This document shows, in pieces, positions 9,147-17,674 of a stretch of DNA of 64,000 nt. The position numbers and the translations under genes were made by a program. The stretch spans positions 434,001 through 498,000 of the forward strand of contig NZ_JBCMUN010000009.1 in assembly GCF_050467285.1 (NCBI RefSeq), read 5' to 3'. This DNA comes from Paenibacillus_E oryzisoli_A. Its GTDB lineage: Bacteria > Bacillota > Bacilli > Paenibacillales > NBRC-103111. How positions within the stretch are numbered: position 1 is the stretch's first letter; each line of letters begins with the position of its first letter. The notes beneath the pieces were generated by a model. That model was not told the origin of the DNA. It saw nothing but the letters and a program-made list of their open reading frames with translations, and searched no databases.

Positions 9147-10727
9147 TTATTTCTTTATTTTGGCGTACCACTCTCTCGCCCGTTTGGTCACTTCTTCACC
9201 GCCGGACTTGTTCCACTTCTCAACGAACTCGTCAAACTTGCTGATCGGATATTGACCCAAAATAATCTTGGTTGCATACTCCACATACAAGGTGCGATTA
9301 TTAATATCCGCAAATCCATCATAGATGCTGGCTGGCAAACCATCTCCGGCAATCGCTTTCACATACTGCTGATTTGCTGCCATATTTCTCGTATTCTGAC
9401 CCAGTGCCCATTCGCGTTCTGCAGACGTTGCGTTCTTCAACAAATTCGTTTTGTATTCCAACGTATCCAGATCGTTGAAAGGTTGGAACAGCTTATTTTC
9501 TTGCGTGCTCTTATCCGGTGGAATCGACACTTTCTTGCCATCTTTAAGCGTATAGTGCATGCCCTCGGCGCCGTAGAAGAGGTCTTCCCATTTGCTCTTG
9601 TCATACAGATTGTTCAGCAGTTTCATAGTTGCCAATAGCTTTTTCTGATCCTTGTTGTTCTTGACGACCCAGATCGGACTTCCCATTTTCTTCTGGGTAT
9701 AGAAACCTTTAAAGCCCGGAACTTCCGGAATCGGCAATACGGAGTAGTCGCCCTTCACGTTGGTGTTTTTAAACACTTTTTCGATGTGGCCACCGGCATC
9801 TTCAACCCAGTGGAAATATACGCCCACTTTATCCGAGTCAATTTTGCCGTCCCACTGAGCTTTATTGTTCAGCAGTGTTTCTTTATCCAGCAATCCGTCT
9901 TTATAAAGCTTAGCCGCAAACTCCAAGGCAGATTTCATATTCGGCGTTACGGCGGAATATGTCAGCTTCCCATCGTAGATGTCCCAGTCCGGCTTGCCTT
10001 CATTCATGGCTATACCGTACATGGCAAAGATATGATCCATCCAGGCCGCTTGCTCGCGTCCTCCAGTCGGAATCTCGTCCTTCTTGCCGTTGCCGTTCGG
10101 ATCTTTATCACGGAACGCTTCCAGCACCTTCACAAAATCATCCTGCGTTTTCGGCATCTGGAGTCCCAATTTATCCAGCCAGTCCTTGCGGATCAGCCCG
10201 CCCATTCGGCCATAATCGAGCACCCCAGGCACATAGTAAATCCGGCCTTGTCCGGTAGGATCATTCGCCTTTACGATTTCCCACACGTCTTTAGGAATGG
10301 CATTCCACAAATTCGGCGCGTACTTGGGGATCAAGTCCGTCAAATCCGCAATGGCGCCGTTCTTCGCAAGGCTCGATTCGATACCTTGCTGAGGAAGGAA
10401 CATATCCGGCATTTCATTCGCTGCAATTTTCAAATTCAGCTGATTCAGGTACGTTGTCCCGCCGTTCCATTCCACGTAAGGATGAATAATGCCGACACCT
10501 AACTCCTTCTTGTAAAACTCATACAAAGTGCTGCCCTTCTCGATAGGCTTGAAGCCAAGATTCGAGTACCAGACTTCGAGATCCACCAATTCTTCGGGTG
10601 CGGCGCTGGCCGCCGGGCTTTGCGCTTGATCTTGAGCACCCGTTTCTTCCTTCTTGGCACAGCCGGCGAACACGGATACCGTTAACGCTGCAGTTAGTGT
10701 GAGCACACTAAGCTTTTTCCATACCAT
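9147..10727 (-). CDS. ABC transporter extracellular sugar-binding lipoprotein
   Basis: A family-1 solute-binding protein of about 526 residues, the size seen for LplA-like oligosaccharide binders in Paenibacillus. The N-terminus is a lipoprotein signal (MVWKK, hydrophobic stretch, FAGC) with lipidated Cys23, followed by a Ser/Ala/Gln-rich tether. I choose ATG at 10727 because GGGGG lies 8 nt upstream; a TTG five codons earlier would place that sequence inside the gene. It sits between the permease genes and the lyase and should capture the oligosaccharide released by the lyase. No ATPase gene is in the cluster, as is usual for these importers, which use a shared MsmX-type ATPase encoded elsewhere (family knowledge). 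Confidence 0.88.
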   Translation of the reverse strand: MVWKKLSVLTLTAALTVSVFAGCAKKEETGAQDQAQSPAASAAPEELVDLEVWYSNLGFKPIEKGSTLYEFYKKELGVGIIHPYVEWNGGTTYLNQLNLKIAANEMPDMFLPQQGIESSLAKNGAIADLTDLIPKYAPNLWNAIPKDVWEIVKANDPTGQGRIYYVPGVLDYGRMGGLIRKDWLDKLGLQMPKTQDDFVKVLEAFRDKDPNGNGKKDEIPTGGREQAAWMDHIFAMYGIAMNEGKPDWDIYDGKLTYSAVTPNMKSALEFAAKLYKDGLLDKETLLNNKAQWDGKIDSDKVGVYFHWVEDAGGHIEKVFKNTNVKGDYSVLPIPEVPGFKGFYTQKKMGSPIWVVKNNKDQKKLLATMKLLNNLYDKSKWEDLFYGAEGMHYTLKDGKKVSIPPDKSTQENKLFQPFNDLDTLEYKTNLLKNATSAEREWALGQNTRNMAANQQYVKAIAGDGLPASIYDGFADINNRTLYVEYATKIILGQYPISKFDEFVEKWNKSGGEEVTKRAREWYAKIKK

Positions 10728-10792
10728 CGTGCATTCCCCCAATTGATTGTATTTGTATTTAACAGCCTTAGCGGCTCCTAAATCGGAAGTGA

Positions 10793-11668
10793 TTACCCTT
10801 TCACGGAACCAATCATGGCTCCTTTGACAAAATACTTCTGCAAGAAAGGATAGACAAGAATAACCGGAATGATCGCAAACACAACAGTCGCGGATTTCAA
10901 CGTGCGTTCGTTATAGTTAATGTCCATTATGGACTCAACAAACGGCATTTCATTCGGATCGGTAATAAACTGTCTGATTTTAATTTGAAGCGGAAACCAA
11001 TCCGGATTTTGAATGAAGAACAGCGGATGTTGGAATTGGTTCCATACCACGACGCCATAGAACAGCGCGAGCGTTGCCAGCACCGCTTTGGACAGCGGAA
11101 GCACGAAATGGAACAACAGCCGGAAGTAGCCGCAGCCTTCCATCAATGCCGCCTCCTCCAAATCCTTCGGAAACTGCTTGAAAAACGTCCGCATAATGAT
11201 CAAGTTGAAAGGGTTCAGGATATGCGGAATGACCAGAACCAATGGATTATTATACAAACCGATGCTTCGCACCGTTAGAAAATAGGGGACAATCGGCGCC
11301 TTGAACACCATCGTAATCACCACGGCCACCATCAGAATGCCAGCCGGCAAAAACTCTTTCTTGGACAATGGAAAAGCCAAGAGCGCGGTGACGAGCAAAG
11401 CGAGCGATGTCCCGATCACCGTCGTGAGCAGCGTAATCAGGAAAGATCGCCACAAATCCCACCGTGCCAGCAGATAGGACCAAGAATCGAAGGTGAATTC
11501 CTTCGGCCAGATGGTCACAACATTCAAATCCACAGCCCGGCTGGAGCTGAAGGAAATGGAAATCACGGAGAGAAGCGGGATCAAAGCGATCACCGAGAAG
11601 ATGCAAAGGCAGATGAGAATGCCGATTTCAAATACTTTTTCCCTTTTGGACAAATGCACGGTTACCAT
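10793..11668 (-). CDS. Sugar ABC transporter permease, LplC/AraQ type
   Basis: A 291-residue MalG-like inner-membrane permease with about six transmembrane segments, the first at residues ~14-37. The cytoplasmic EAA loop, which contacts the ATPase, is visible as EEAALMEGCGYFRLLFHFVLP around residues 172-192. The start overlaps the end of the preceding permease gene by 7 nt, indicating translational coupling. With the partner permease and binding protein it forms an oligosaccharide importer of the CUT1 class. The 65-nt gap to the binding-protein gene holds that gene's ribosome binding site and no clear terminator, so all three are probably on one transcript. Confidence 0.9.
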   Translation of the reverse strand: MVTVHLSKREKVFEIGILICLCIFSVIALIPLLSVISISFSSSRAVDLNVVTIWPKEFTFDSWSYLLARWDLWRSFLITLLTTVIGTSLALLVTALLAFPLSKKEFLPAGILMVAVVITMVFKAPIVPYFLTVRSIGLYNNPLVLVIPHILNPFNLIIMRTFFKQFPKDLEEAALMEGCGYFRLLFHFVLPLSKAVLATLALFYGVVVWNQFQHPLFFIQNPDWFPLQIKIRQFITDPNEMPFVESIMDINYNERTLKSATVVFAIIPVILVYPFLQKYFVKGAMIGSVKG

Positions 11669-12627
11669 AACCCCCCATCCGATACTTTTCTCGACAGTCG
11701 GTTAAATGTATACACGAGAATGAAGCCGATGATCGACTGAAACAAACCGACTGCTGTTGCAAAGCTGTACTGCGCCTGCTGAATGCCCGTCCGGAACACA
11801 TACGTATCCAGGATGTCGCCGGCACTGTACGTCATCGGTGTCAGCAGGTTATACACATGATCGAAACCTAATTCCATGAAATTGCCGATTTCCAGCAGGA
11901 ACAGTACCAGAATCGTAGGCAGCAGCAGCGGAAACGTCACATGCCTCATCATCTTGAATTTCGAAGCGCCATCCATCATCGCCGATTCATACAATTGAGG
12001 ATCGATCGAGGAGATCGCCGCCATGTAGACGACGGTGCCCCATCCTGCATCCCGCCAGAGACCGGTTAAAACGTAAATCGGTCGGAAGTATGCGCTTTCT
12101 TGCATGGCGAGAACAGGCTCGTGGCCGAACCACCCCATCACGATGTTGAACAAACCGCTTACGGCGAACAAATCAAAGGCAATGCCCGCTACAATAACCC
12201 AAGACAGAAAGTGCGGGATGTATAAGGCGGTTTGAATCCCTTTCTTCAGCGCAGCTTTTCGGACCTCGTTAATCATCAAGGCTAACACAATCGGAACCGG
12301 AAATACGAAGAGCGTCTTGAGCATGCCCAGAATCAACGTATTGGTAAACACCCGGTTAAAATCCGCATAATGCAGCAAGGTCTGAAAATGCTTGAACCCG
12401 ACCCATGGGCTATCCGCAAATCCTTTGAACACGGAGTAGTCCTGGAAAGCGATCAGCGATCCGGTTAACGGAATGTACTTGAAAATGAGAATAAATGCGG
12501 TGCCCGGGACGGCCATGAGATAGAGCGGCCAATATTTTCGCATATTGTGCCACAGCAGTGCGCCACGGCGCAATCCCGTTCGCCTGGTAGCGACCCCCTT
12601 GCCGGCAGCAGACAGTGTCCTGTTCAT
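11662..12627 (-). CDS. Sugar ABC transporter permease, LplB type
   Basis: A 321-residue MalF/LplB-like permease. A cytoplasmic N-terminus of ~35 residues precedes the first membrane segment (YLMAVPGTAFILIFKYI). The EAA-like loop reads YESAMMDGASKFKMMRHVTF at about residues 207-226. It is the first gene of the transport-lyase transcription unit and is preceded by a good vegetative promoter, a direct repeat likely bound by the adjacent YesN-type regulator, and a cre box in the leader. It overlaps the next permease gene by 7 nt. Family members import oligosaccharides or rhamnogalacturonan-like sugars; the specific ligand is not visible from the sequence. Confidence 0.9.
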   Translation of the reverse strand: MNRTLSAAGKGVATRRTGLRRGALLWHNMRKYWPLYLMAVPGTAFILIFKYIPLTGSLIAFQDYSVFKGFADSPWVGFKHFQTLLHYADFNRVFTNTLILGMLKTLFVFPVPIVLALMINEVRKAALKKGIQTALYIPHFLSWVIVAGIAFDLFAVSGLFNIVMGWFGHEPVLAMQESAYFRPIYVLTGLWRDAGWGTVVYMAAISSIDPQLYESAMMDGASKFKMMRHVTFPLLLPTILVLFLLEIGNFMELGFDHVYNLLTPMTYSAGDILDTYVFRTGIQQAQYSFATAVGLFQSIIGFILVYTFNRLSRKVSDGGLW

Positions 12628-12667
12628 GTTGTTTTCTCCACATCCTTTTTGTTTTTCTGTATCTGGT

Positions 12668-12681
12668 TGAATCCGTTTTCA
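12668..12681. promoter_or_regulatory. Candidate cre box in the permease leader
   Basis: The minus strand reads TGAAAACGGATTCA, matching the CcpA cre consensus. It lies just downstream of the predicted -10 (12689-12694), a position where CcpA acts as a roadblock or promoter-proximal repressor. Confidence 0.65.
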
Positions 12682-12688
12682 TGTTAAA

Positions 12689-12717
12689 AATATACCGAGA
12701 TTTGGCCGGAATCTCAA
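12689..12717 (-). promoter_or_regulatory. SigA-type promoter of the transport-lyase operon
   Basis: On the minus strand TTGAGA (12717-12712) and TATATT (12694-12689) are 17 nt apart, about 60 nt upstream of the LplB-type start codon. Confidence 0.75.
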
Positions 12718-12725
12718 AGGGGGAT

Positions 12726-12757
12726 TTTTAAGTTTACACTAGGTCACTTTTAAGTTT
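12726..12757. promoter_or_regulatory. Direct repeat, likely YesN-type regulator site
   Basis: The 10-mer AAACTTAAAA (minus strand) occurs twice, at 12726-12735 and 12748-12757, in direct orientation 22 nt apart, the spacing AraC-type DNA-binding domains use. The proximal copy ends 8 nt upstream of the -35 hexamer, a suitable position for activation by the neighbouring response regulator. Confidence 0.6.
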
Positions 12758-12762
12758 TCAAC

Positions 12763-12807
12763 AAAAAAAGCGCCCGCTCTTTCCATCACTTGGAAAACTG
12801 GCGCTTT
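12763..12807 (-). terminator. Terminator after the YesN-type regulator gene
   Basis: AAAGCGCC and GGCGCTTT are complementary and the minus strand continues with a T-run. It separates the two-component genes from the transporter operon, which therefore needs its own promoter. Confidence 0.9.
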
Positions 12808-12815
12808 ATTAAAGC

Positions 12816-14354
12816 TTATAGCTTACATTTTTTTCTATATTCCGTCGGCGTGCTCCCGACCATTCGCTCGAACAGCTTGCTGAAATGGTTCGTATCCGCA
12901 TACCCGACCCTTTGGCAAATTTCATACACTCTCAAGTCGGTTTCTTCCAGCAGCGCTTTCGCTTTATTCATCCGGACACTCATTACATAACTAAGATACG
13001 TATCCCCGGTCTTTTCTTTGAACAACTGGCTTAAGTAATACGGATTGATAAAAAAGCGGGCGGACAAATCCGCAAGCGTGATATTGCTGTCATAATGCGC
13101 CGCCACATAGTCCTTGATTTCGGAAATGACATCCTTTTTCTTCGGAACGCTGCGGGTCCGATTATGCTCAACGATGCGCTCAATCGCTTGAACGACCCAC
13201 CGTTTCAGTTCTTCCAGCGTCTTGAAGCGGACTAATTCACCCTTAGAAAGCATATAGGATCCCAGCAAATCGTTCATTTGCAGCTGTGTATACGACATGC
13301 GTCTCAGGCTGGATAGAAAAATCATCAGGATGTGATGGTGTAGATCGGCAGGATGCAGGGAGCTCTCTTGCTCGATGGCGCGAAAAATACGCTCGATGAC
13401 TTCGGCGCTGCCTTCGCTGTCCATGGCTTCCATGCTCGTCTCAAGCTGCGCCAAATCCACTTCCGAGACCAGAGCGCTGCCGGTTGAAGACGGTTCGGTC
13501 TCCTGGAACAGAGCGACGGCATTGCCGCCTTTCATGACCATGTATCTCAGCGACTGCACAGCTTCATCGAACGAAGTGCTCAACCCCTCCGGCGCCGCAT
13601 GTCCCCGCCCAATGCCAGCCGAAACGGGAATGCCTAATACACGTTGGAATCGCTCTTGCAGCCGCTTCACATCGCTGACCAGCTGCTCCTCCTTAATGGT
13701 CGATTCACTCAGGACGAGTACCGCAAATTGGGAACCTTCATAACGGAACGCTTGTATTAGATCGTACGCCTGCAATTCCTCCCCTATTTGGCGCAAGACG
13801 TACTCATCCTGCAATTGGCTTGGCTCGCAGCCGAACTCCACTAAGAGGCATGCACACTGATAGCGCGAAACAGGCAGATGGAACATATGCGGCAGATGGC
13901 TCTCGTGGCTATGCGCATCATAGCCGGATAGCAAAATATCTTTCAACACAAATTCATGCCAATGCCGAGCCTGCGCCTGCTCGCTGTTGATCTCAGCGAT
14001 GACTTTGGACACGCAGTCTTGAAGCTCTTCCTCTTCAACCGGCTTGTTGATGTAAAATTTTACGCCCAGTTGGATGCCTTTTCTGGCATACTCAAACTCC
14101 GCATATCCGCTCAAAATGATGAACTTGGCTCTGCTGCCCGATTCGATCAGCCTGCGAATCATGTCCAGCCCATCGGATTGCGGCATACGAATGTCCGTGA
14201 TCACAATATCCGGCTGCAGCTCCTGCACAAGCTGCCAGCCTTCGTTCCCGTTATGCGCCGTGCCGACGACCTTGCATTGCGGCAAATAACGGCTCACAAT
14301 CGTTTTCAAGCCGTCGATAATTCCCTTTTCGTCATCCACGATCACCAGTCTCAT
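12816..14354 (-). CDS. YesN-type response regulator with AraC output domain
   Basis: About 512 residues. An N-terminal receiver (1-120) has the acidic pair VIVDDE, the phosphorylatable Asp in DIVITDIRMP (~residue 55) and a conserved Lys in INKPV. A ~280-residue middle region follows, then an AraC-type double HTH at ~405-510 (ITLADLSARFFINPYYLSQLF and VYEICQRVGYADTNHFSKLF). I choose ATG at 14354, preceded by AAGGAGGAT at 7 nt, over an upstream start at 14405 lacking a site. It follows its kinase by 13 nt. By family knowledge such regulators activate the adjacent sugar ABC operon when the partner kinase senses extracellular oligosaccharide; the AAACTTAAAA repeat at 12726-12757 is the likely target. 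Confidence 0.9.
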   Translation of the reverse strand: MRLVIVDDEKGIIDGLKTIVSRYLPQCKVVGTAHNGNEGWQLVQELQPDIVITDIRMPQSDGLDMIRRLIESGSRAKFIILSGYAEFEYARKGIQLGVKFYINKPVEEEELQDCVSKVIAEINSEQAQARHWHEFVLKDILLSGYDAHSHESHLPHMFHLPVSRYQCACLLVEFGCEPSQLQDEYVLRQIGEELQAYDLIQAFRYEGSQFAVLVLSESTIKEEQLVSDVKRLQERFQRVLGIPVSAGIGRGHAAPEGLSTSFDEAVQSLRYMVMKGGNAVALFQETEPSSTGSALVSEVDLAQLETSMEAMDSEGSAEVIERIFRAIEQESSLHPADLHHHILMIFLSSLRRMSYTQLQMNDLLGSYMLSKGELVRFKTLEELKRWVVQAIERIVEHNRTRSVPKKKDVISEIKDYVAAHYDSNITLADLSARFFINPYYLSQLFKEKTGDTYLSYVMSVRMNKAKALLEETDLRVYEICQRVGYADTNHFSKLFERMVGSTPTEYRKKCKL

Positions 14355-14367
14355 GGCACCATCCTCC

Positions 14368-16191
14368 TTAGTTCTGCAGCCTTCTGGGTATATGAAATTC
14401 AACAACCGTGCCTTCGCCTTCCGTCGAATGAACCGTCACATCATAGCCGTCTCCATACTGCAGCTTGATTCGCTCGGCAATATTTTTCAATCCAATGCTT
14501 TTCCCTGAAGCTTCGATAATATCGTCCACCTTCAGCTTATCGGTCTCCGCTTCCGCCAAACGCTCATTCAGCTCCATCACTTTCGGCGGAGGCATGCCGG
14601 CTCCATCGTCCGAAATTCGGATCCGAATCTCGCCATGGTCTGTGAGGGTTCCCTCCAAAACCAGATTCATCACTTTGCTATAATCGTGAAAACCGTGGTT
14701 AATACTGTTCTCGACGATCGGCTGAAAGACGAGCGGCAATATGCGGCATTGCAGCACCTCTTCGCTCATTTCCACATGCAGCTTGAAGCGATTGTCGAAG
14801 CGGATGTTCTGGAGCTGGAGATAATTCACCGTGTAGTCCACTTCATCGCGGACCGAATGAACATGGGTTTCCTTCCCCAAGGACAATCGGAACATGCGGG
14901 CAAGAATTTTGATCATGCCGGCGATTTCGTCCTGCCCCTGTACAAGCGCTTTCATCCGAATCGATTCAAGCGTATTGTAGAGCATGTGCGGATTAATCTG
15001 ATGCTGAAGCGCAAGAAACTTCGCCTGCCTCTGCTTGATTTCCGCCATATAGACATCTTCAATCAGCGTTCGGATCGTGACAATCATCTTGTTGTAGCTG
15101 TAAATCAAGCTCCCGATTTCGTCATTGGGAATCTTCAGCTCGATCGGCTGGTACGCCCCGGCTTCCGCCTGCTTCATACTTCGGCGAAGATTCATAATGG
15201 GCTTCGTAATGTAGGAGCTCATCGCAAGTGAGATCGCCATAATAAACACAAAGCTGATGGCCGTGACCAGAATCGTCGAGACTTTCATATTTCCGATTTT
15301 GAGCAGCAATTTGTCCCGAGGAATTTCCGTTCGCACATCCAGCTTGTTTGAGCTCATGCTGCCCTTGAGCACGATCATCCCTTCGTTTTCCTTATCTGTC
15401 GCTGGGGTCATACGGCTCGCGGATAGCTGCTTCCAATTCGTTTTACCACTGGTCAAATCGGAATGGTACACCAATTCTCCCTTTTTGTTCGTGACGATGA
15501 CCCGCATGTCATAACGATCCCGGGCGACCAGAAAGTTCTCGTTCAGCTTCAGCAGCCGCGAAGGATCAAGATCAATCAGCAAGACTCCGGCATAGGAACC
15601 GTTGGCGTTAAGCAGCACCCGGCCGACCGTCAGCACCGCGCCTTCCCCTTTATCCTCGTAATACGAGCGGTCATGGAGGCCCGTTATAAACAGCGTATCC
15701 TCCGGATCAGCGCTCATCTTGTACCAATCCTGCTCGAGCAAAACGGTTTCATTCACAGCGCTGGACGTATTGGAAAAGTGATAGACAAGATTGCCTTTGG
15801 TGACAAGCATCAAATTGCTGATCTCCGGCTTGAGCAGCGCAATCCGCATCAGGATGCGGTTGATCATGTTTTTGTTGGCAATCATTTCGTCCATCGGCAG
15901 CTTCTCCTCGCCTAAGCGTGAGAGCAGATCGTTATCAATCAAAACCGTCTTCGTCACTCGGTCGTATTCCTGAATGAAATCATTCATCGACGAATCGATC
16001 TGGGACGTATACAGCGCAGCAAATTCCTGCGAGGCTTCTTCCAGGCTGTGAGCCGACTGGTAATAAATGATCGTGCTTACAATCAGCAGCGGAATCATAC
16101 ACACCAGCAGGTAACTCGTCAGAAACCTCATCCTCAGCTTCATGTTCGGAACAACGGCAAGCGGCCGTTTGATCCATTGCGTTAGGGCCAT
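14368..16191 (-). CDS. YesM-type sensor histidine kinase
   Basis: The 607-residue membrane kinase has transmembrane segments at ~22-44 and ~303-324 flanking a ~255-residue extracellular dCache/PDC-like sensor. A HAMP domain follows (~325-378), then the His_kinase-type phosphoacceptor box QHQINPHMLYNTLESIRM with His at ~402, and a HATPase_c domain containing the N box (VENSINHGF) and G box (DDGAGMPP). This layout defines the YesM/LytS-like kinases paired with YesN regulators. The ATG at 16191 follows AAGGGGA by about 6 nt. The extracellular domain probably senses the oligosaccharide produced by the lyase, or the binding protein carrying it; this is inference from genetic linkage. Confidence 0.9.
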   Translation of the reverse strand: MALTQWIKRPLAVVPNMKLRMRFLTSYLLVCMIPLLIVSTIIYYQSAHSLEEASQEFAALYTSQIDSSMNDFIQEYDRVTKTVLIDNDLLSRLGEEKLPMDEMIANKNMINRILMRIALLKPEISNLMLVTKGNLVYHFSNTSSAVNETVLLEQDWYKMSADPEDTLFITGLHDRSYYEDKGEGAVLTVGRVLLNANGSYAGVLLIDLDPSRLLKLNENFLVARDRYDMRVIVTNKKGELVYHSDLTSGKTNWKQLSASRMTPATDKENEGMIVLKGSMSSNKLDVRTEIPRDKLLLKIGNMKVSTILVTAISFVFIMAISLAMSSYITKPIMNLRRSMKQAEAGAYQPIELKIPNDEIGSLIYSYNKMIVTIRTLIEDVYMAEIKQRQAKFLALQHQINPHMLYNTLESIRMKALVQGQDEIAGMIKILARMFRLSLGKETHVHSVRDEVDYTVNYLQLQNIRFDNRFKLHVEMSEEVLQCRILPLVFQPIVENSINHGFHDYSKVMNLVLEGTLTDHGEIRIRISDDGAGMPPPKVMELNERLAEAETDKLKVDDIIEASGKSIGLKNIAERIKLQYGDGYDVTVHSTEGEGTVVEFHIPRRLQN

Positions 16192-16267
16192 AGGCGTTCC
16201 CCTTTATCAAGGTTATGGTCGTTTTGTTTTCCAATTGTATCACTCTCTTTATTTAAAATAAATGAAA

Positions 16268-16298
16268 ACACACCGCAGGTTCACTTCCCGCAGTGTGT
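16268..16298 (-). terminator. Terminator downstream of the methyltransferase
   Basis: On the minus strand ACACACTGCGGG and CCTGCGGTGTGT pair around a 7-nt loop, followed by a T-rich stretch. It isolates the methyltransferase unit from the kinase gene. Confidence 0.8.
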
Positions 16299-16331
16299 TC
16301 GATTTCGCATGGTACGTGTATATAATCTGGC

Positions 16332-17225
16332 CTACTCCCGAGAAAACATGCGCTGATCTCCCAGCCGAACCAGCACTTTGCCGAAGCGTCCGCCCTCATG
16401 GGCGACGACACGGTCATCCGGGTACCGCCGCGCCAAATGCTCGGCGATGATGTCGCGCTTACGCTCCGCGTCCAGCGAGTCAGCCATGCGCAGCCAATTC
16501 ATCAACTCATTCAGCGCTTCTTCACGCGTATGGATCGTTGTTTTCAATTCGCGGCTCACCAAAGATTCGTATGAATAGCCTTTGAGATACAGCAAATGCT
16601 GCAAATAGCCGAACTCCAGATGCGCCGACCCATAAGGGCGATCGGACACGAGCGGCCATACCTCGCTGAGCAGGCTGTTCTCCCGGCCGCCAGCCATCGT
16701 GCTGATGTAGCAAAACTCTTTCGCGCAGCTCAGCACCTTCTCCACACTCGGCCAGTCGGAAACGACTGGGCACATGGAGACAAACACAAGATCGAACTTC
16801 ATCTTCCAGCCTCTCGCTTCAATGTCGATGTCCTCAAACGCTTCCGTCACGAGATTGATGGAGCCCGGGCCGCTCAGGTTCTGGCGATTCTCGTTAAACA
16901 GCCGAGCAAGCGGTTCGTTGGGCTCCACCGACGTGACATGGGCGCCGCGCTCCGCAAACGGTATGGAAAATACCCCCGAAGCCGCGCCAATATCCAAAAT
17001 CGAGGCTCCCTCAAAATTCACGCCCTGCCCTTCGATCCAATTCATAATGCGCCGGCTTCGCCGCTTGCCCTCCTCATTGAAGGACTGCTCGTTGAACACA
17101 GTCGCTTTCTCATCGAAAACGCGCGTCGGGTCGAGGCCCGATCGTTTCATTTTCCTCACCGCGGTATCGGGATCCTCCCGCCACGCCTGCTCCCATAAAG
17201 CTTCGTCAAACAGTTCCTTCTTCAC
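16332..17225 (-). CDS. Class I SAM-dependent methyltransferase
   Basis: A soluble protein of about 297 residues. The glycine-rich SAM-binding motif I is clear (ILDIGAASGVFSIPFAERGA), followed by an acidic residue at the end of strand 2 (VTSVEPNE) and a motif with FDLVFVSM. The reading frame is open further upstream, but that part overlaps the Rrf2 gene in another frame and lacks a start site. GTG at 17225, 11 nt after AGGAGG, gives a 20-nt overlap with the Rrf2 gene end and is preferred. The substrate is not evident. Location behind an Rrf2 regulator suggests a role tied to redox, iron-sulfur or sulfur stress, but this is inference only. Confidence 0.8.
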   Translation of the reverse strand: MKKELFDEALWEQAWREDPDTAVRKMKRSGLDPTRVFDEKATVFNEQSFNEEGKRRSRRIMNWIEGQGVNFEGASILDIGAASGVFSIPFAERGAHVTSVEPNEPLARLFNENRQNLSGPGSINLVTEAFEDIDIEARGWKMKFDLVFVSMCPVVSDWPSVEKVLSCAKEFCYISTMAGGRENSLLSEVWPLVSDRPYGSAHLEFGYLQHLLYLKGYSYESLVSRELKTTIHTREEALNELMNWLRMADSLDAERKRDIIAEHLARRYPDDRVVAHEGGRFGKVLVRLGDQRMFSRE

Positions 17226-17643
17226 TCGACATCTGACCTCCTTTAAAAAATGCGCTGCTCCGCTTCGCCAACTCCCCCAGCGTCTGGCTGCGCAAATGCG
17301 CCTCCATCTTCGCCTCGGCTTCCAACACAATCTGCTGAACCTGGCACTCCGGCCCATGATCCAAACTGCAATCGAACAAGGACGCCGTCCCTTCAATCGC
17401 ATGAATAATATCAAGGAACGACACCGATTCCCAGTTTCGTTTCAATCGGTACCCCCCGTTCGCGCCCGACGCCGATTCGACCATGCCAGCTTTGACAAGC
17501 TTGGTTAAAATCTTGGATAAATACGTCGGCGACACCTGAAATTTATCTGCAAGCAGCTGCACGCCCAGCGGTTTATCCGGGCTGACGACCGATAAAAACA
17601 GCATCGTATGCAGCGCGTAATCCGTGGCTTTGGAATATTTCAT
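17206..17643 (-). CDS. Rrf2-family transcriptional regulator
   Basis: A 145-residue protein with the Rrf2 winged helix at the N-terminus (MKYSKATDYALHTMLFL...LLADKFQVSPTYLSKIL) and the GGYRL wing motif. Two cysteines remain in the cluster-binding region (FDCSLDHGPEC), against three in IscR or NsrR; a shared iron-sulfur ligand set is therefore uncertain. ATG at 17643 lies 31 nt after the flavoprotein gene, and the 3' end overlaps the methyltransferase start, so the three are one transcription unit. It may autoregulate through the inverted repeat in the promoter at 18606-18640. Confidence 0.85.
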   Translation of the reverse strand: MKYSKATDYALHTMLFLSVVSPDKPLGVQLLADKFQVSPTYLSKILTKLVKAGMVESASGANGGYRLKRNWESVSFLDIIHAIEGTASLFDCSLDHGPECQVQQIVLEAEAKMEAHLRSQTLGELAKRSSAFFKGGQMSSEEGTV

Positions 17644-17674
17644 CTCAGCACTTCTCCTTGGCTTTCCGTCTTCG

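Noticed and set aside
16332..17414. A 360-residue version of the methyltransferase
   Set aside because: Its first ~63 residues are Arg/Trp-rich, overlap the Rrf2 gene in another frame and lack a start signal; GTG at 17225 has a good ribosome binding site.
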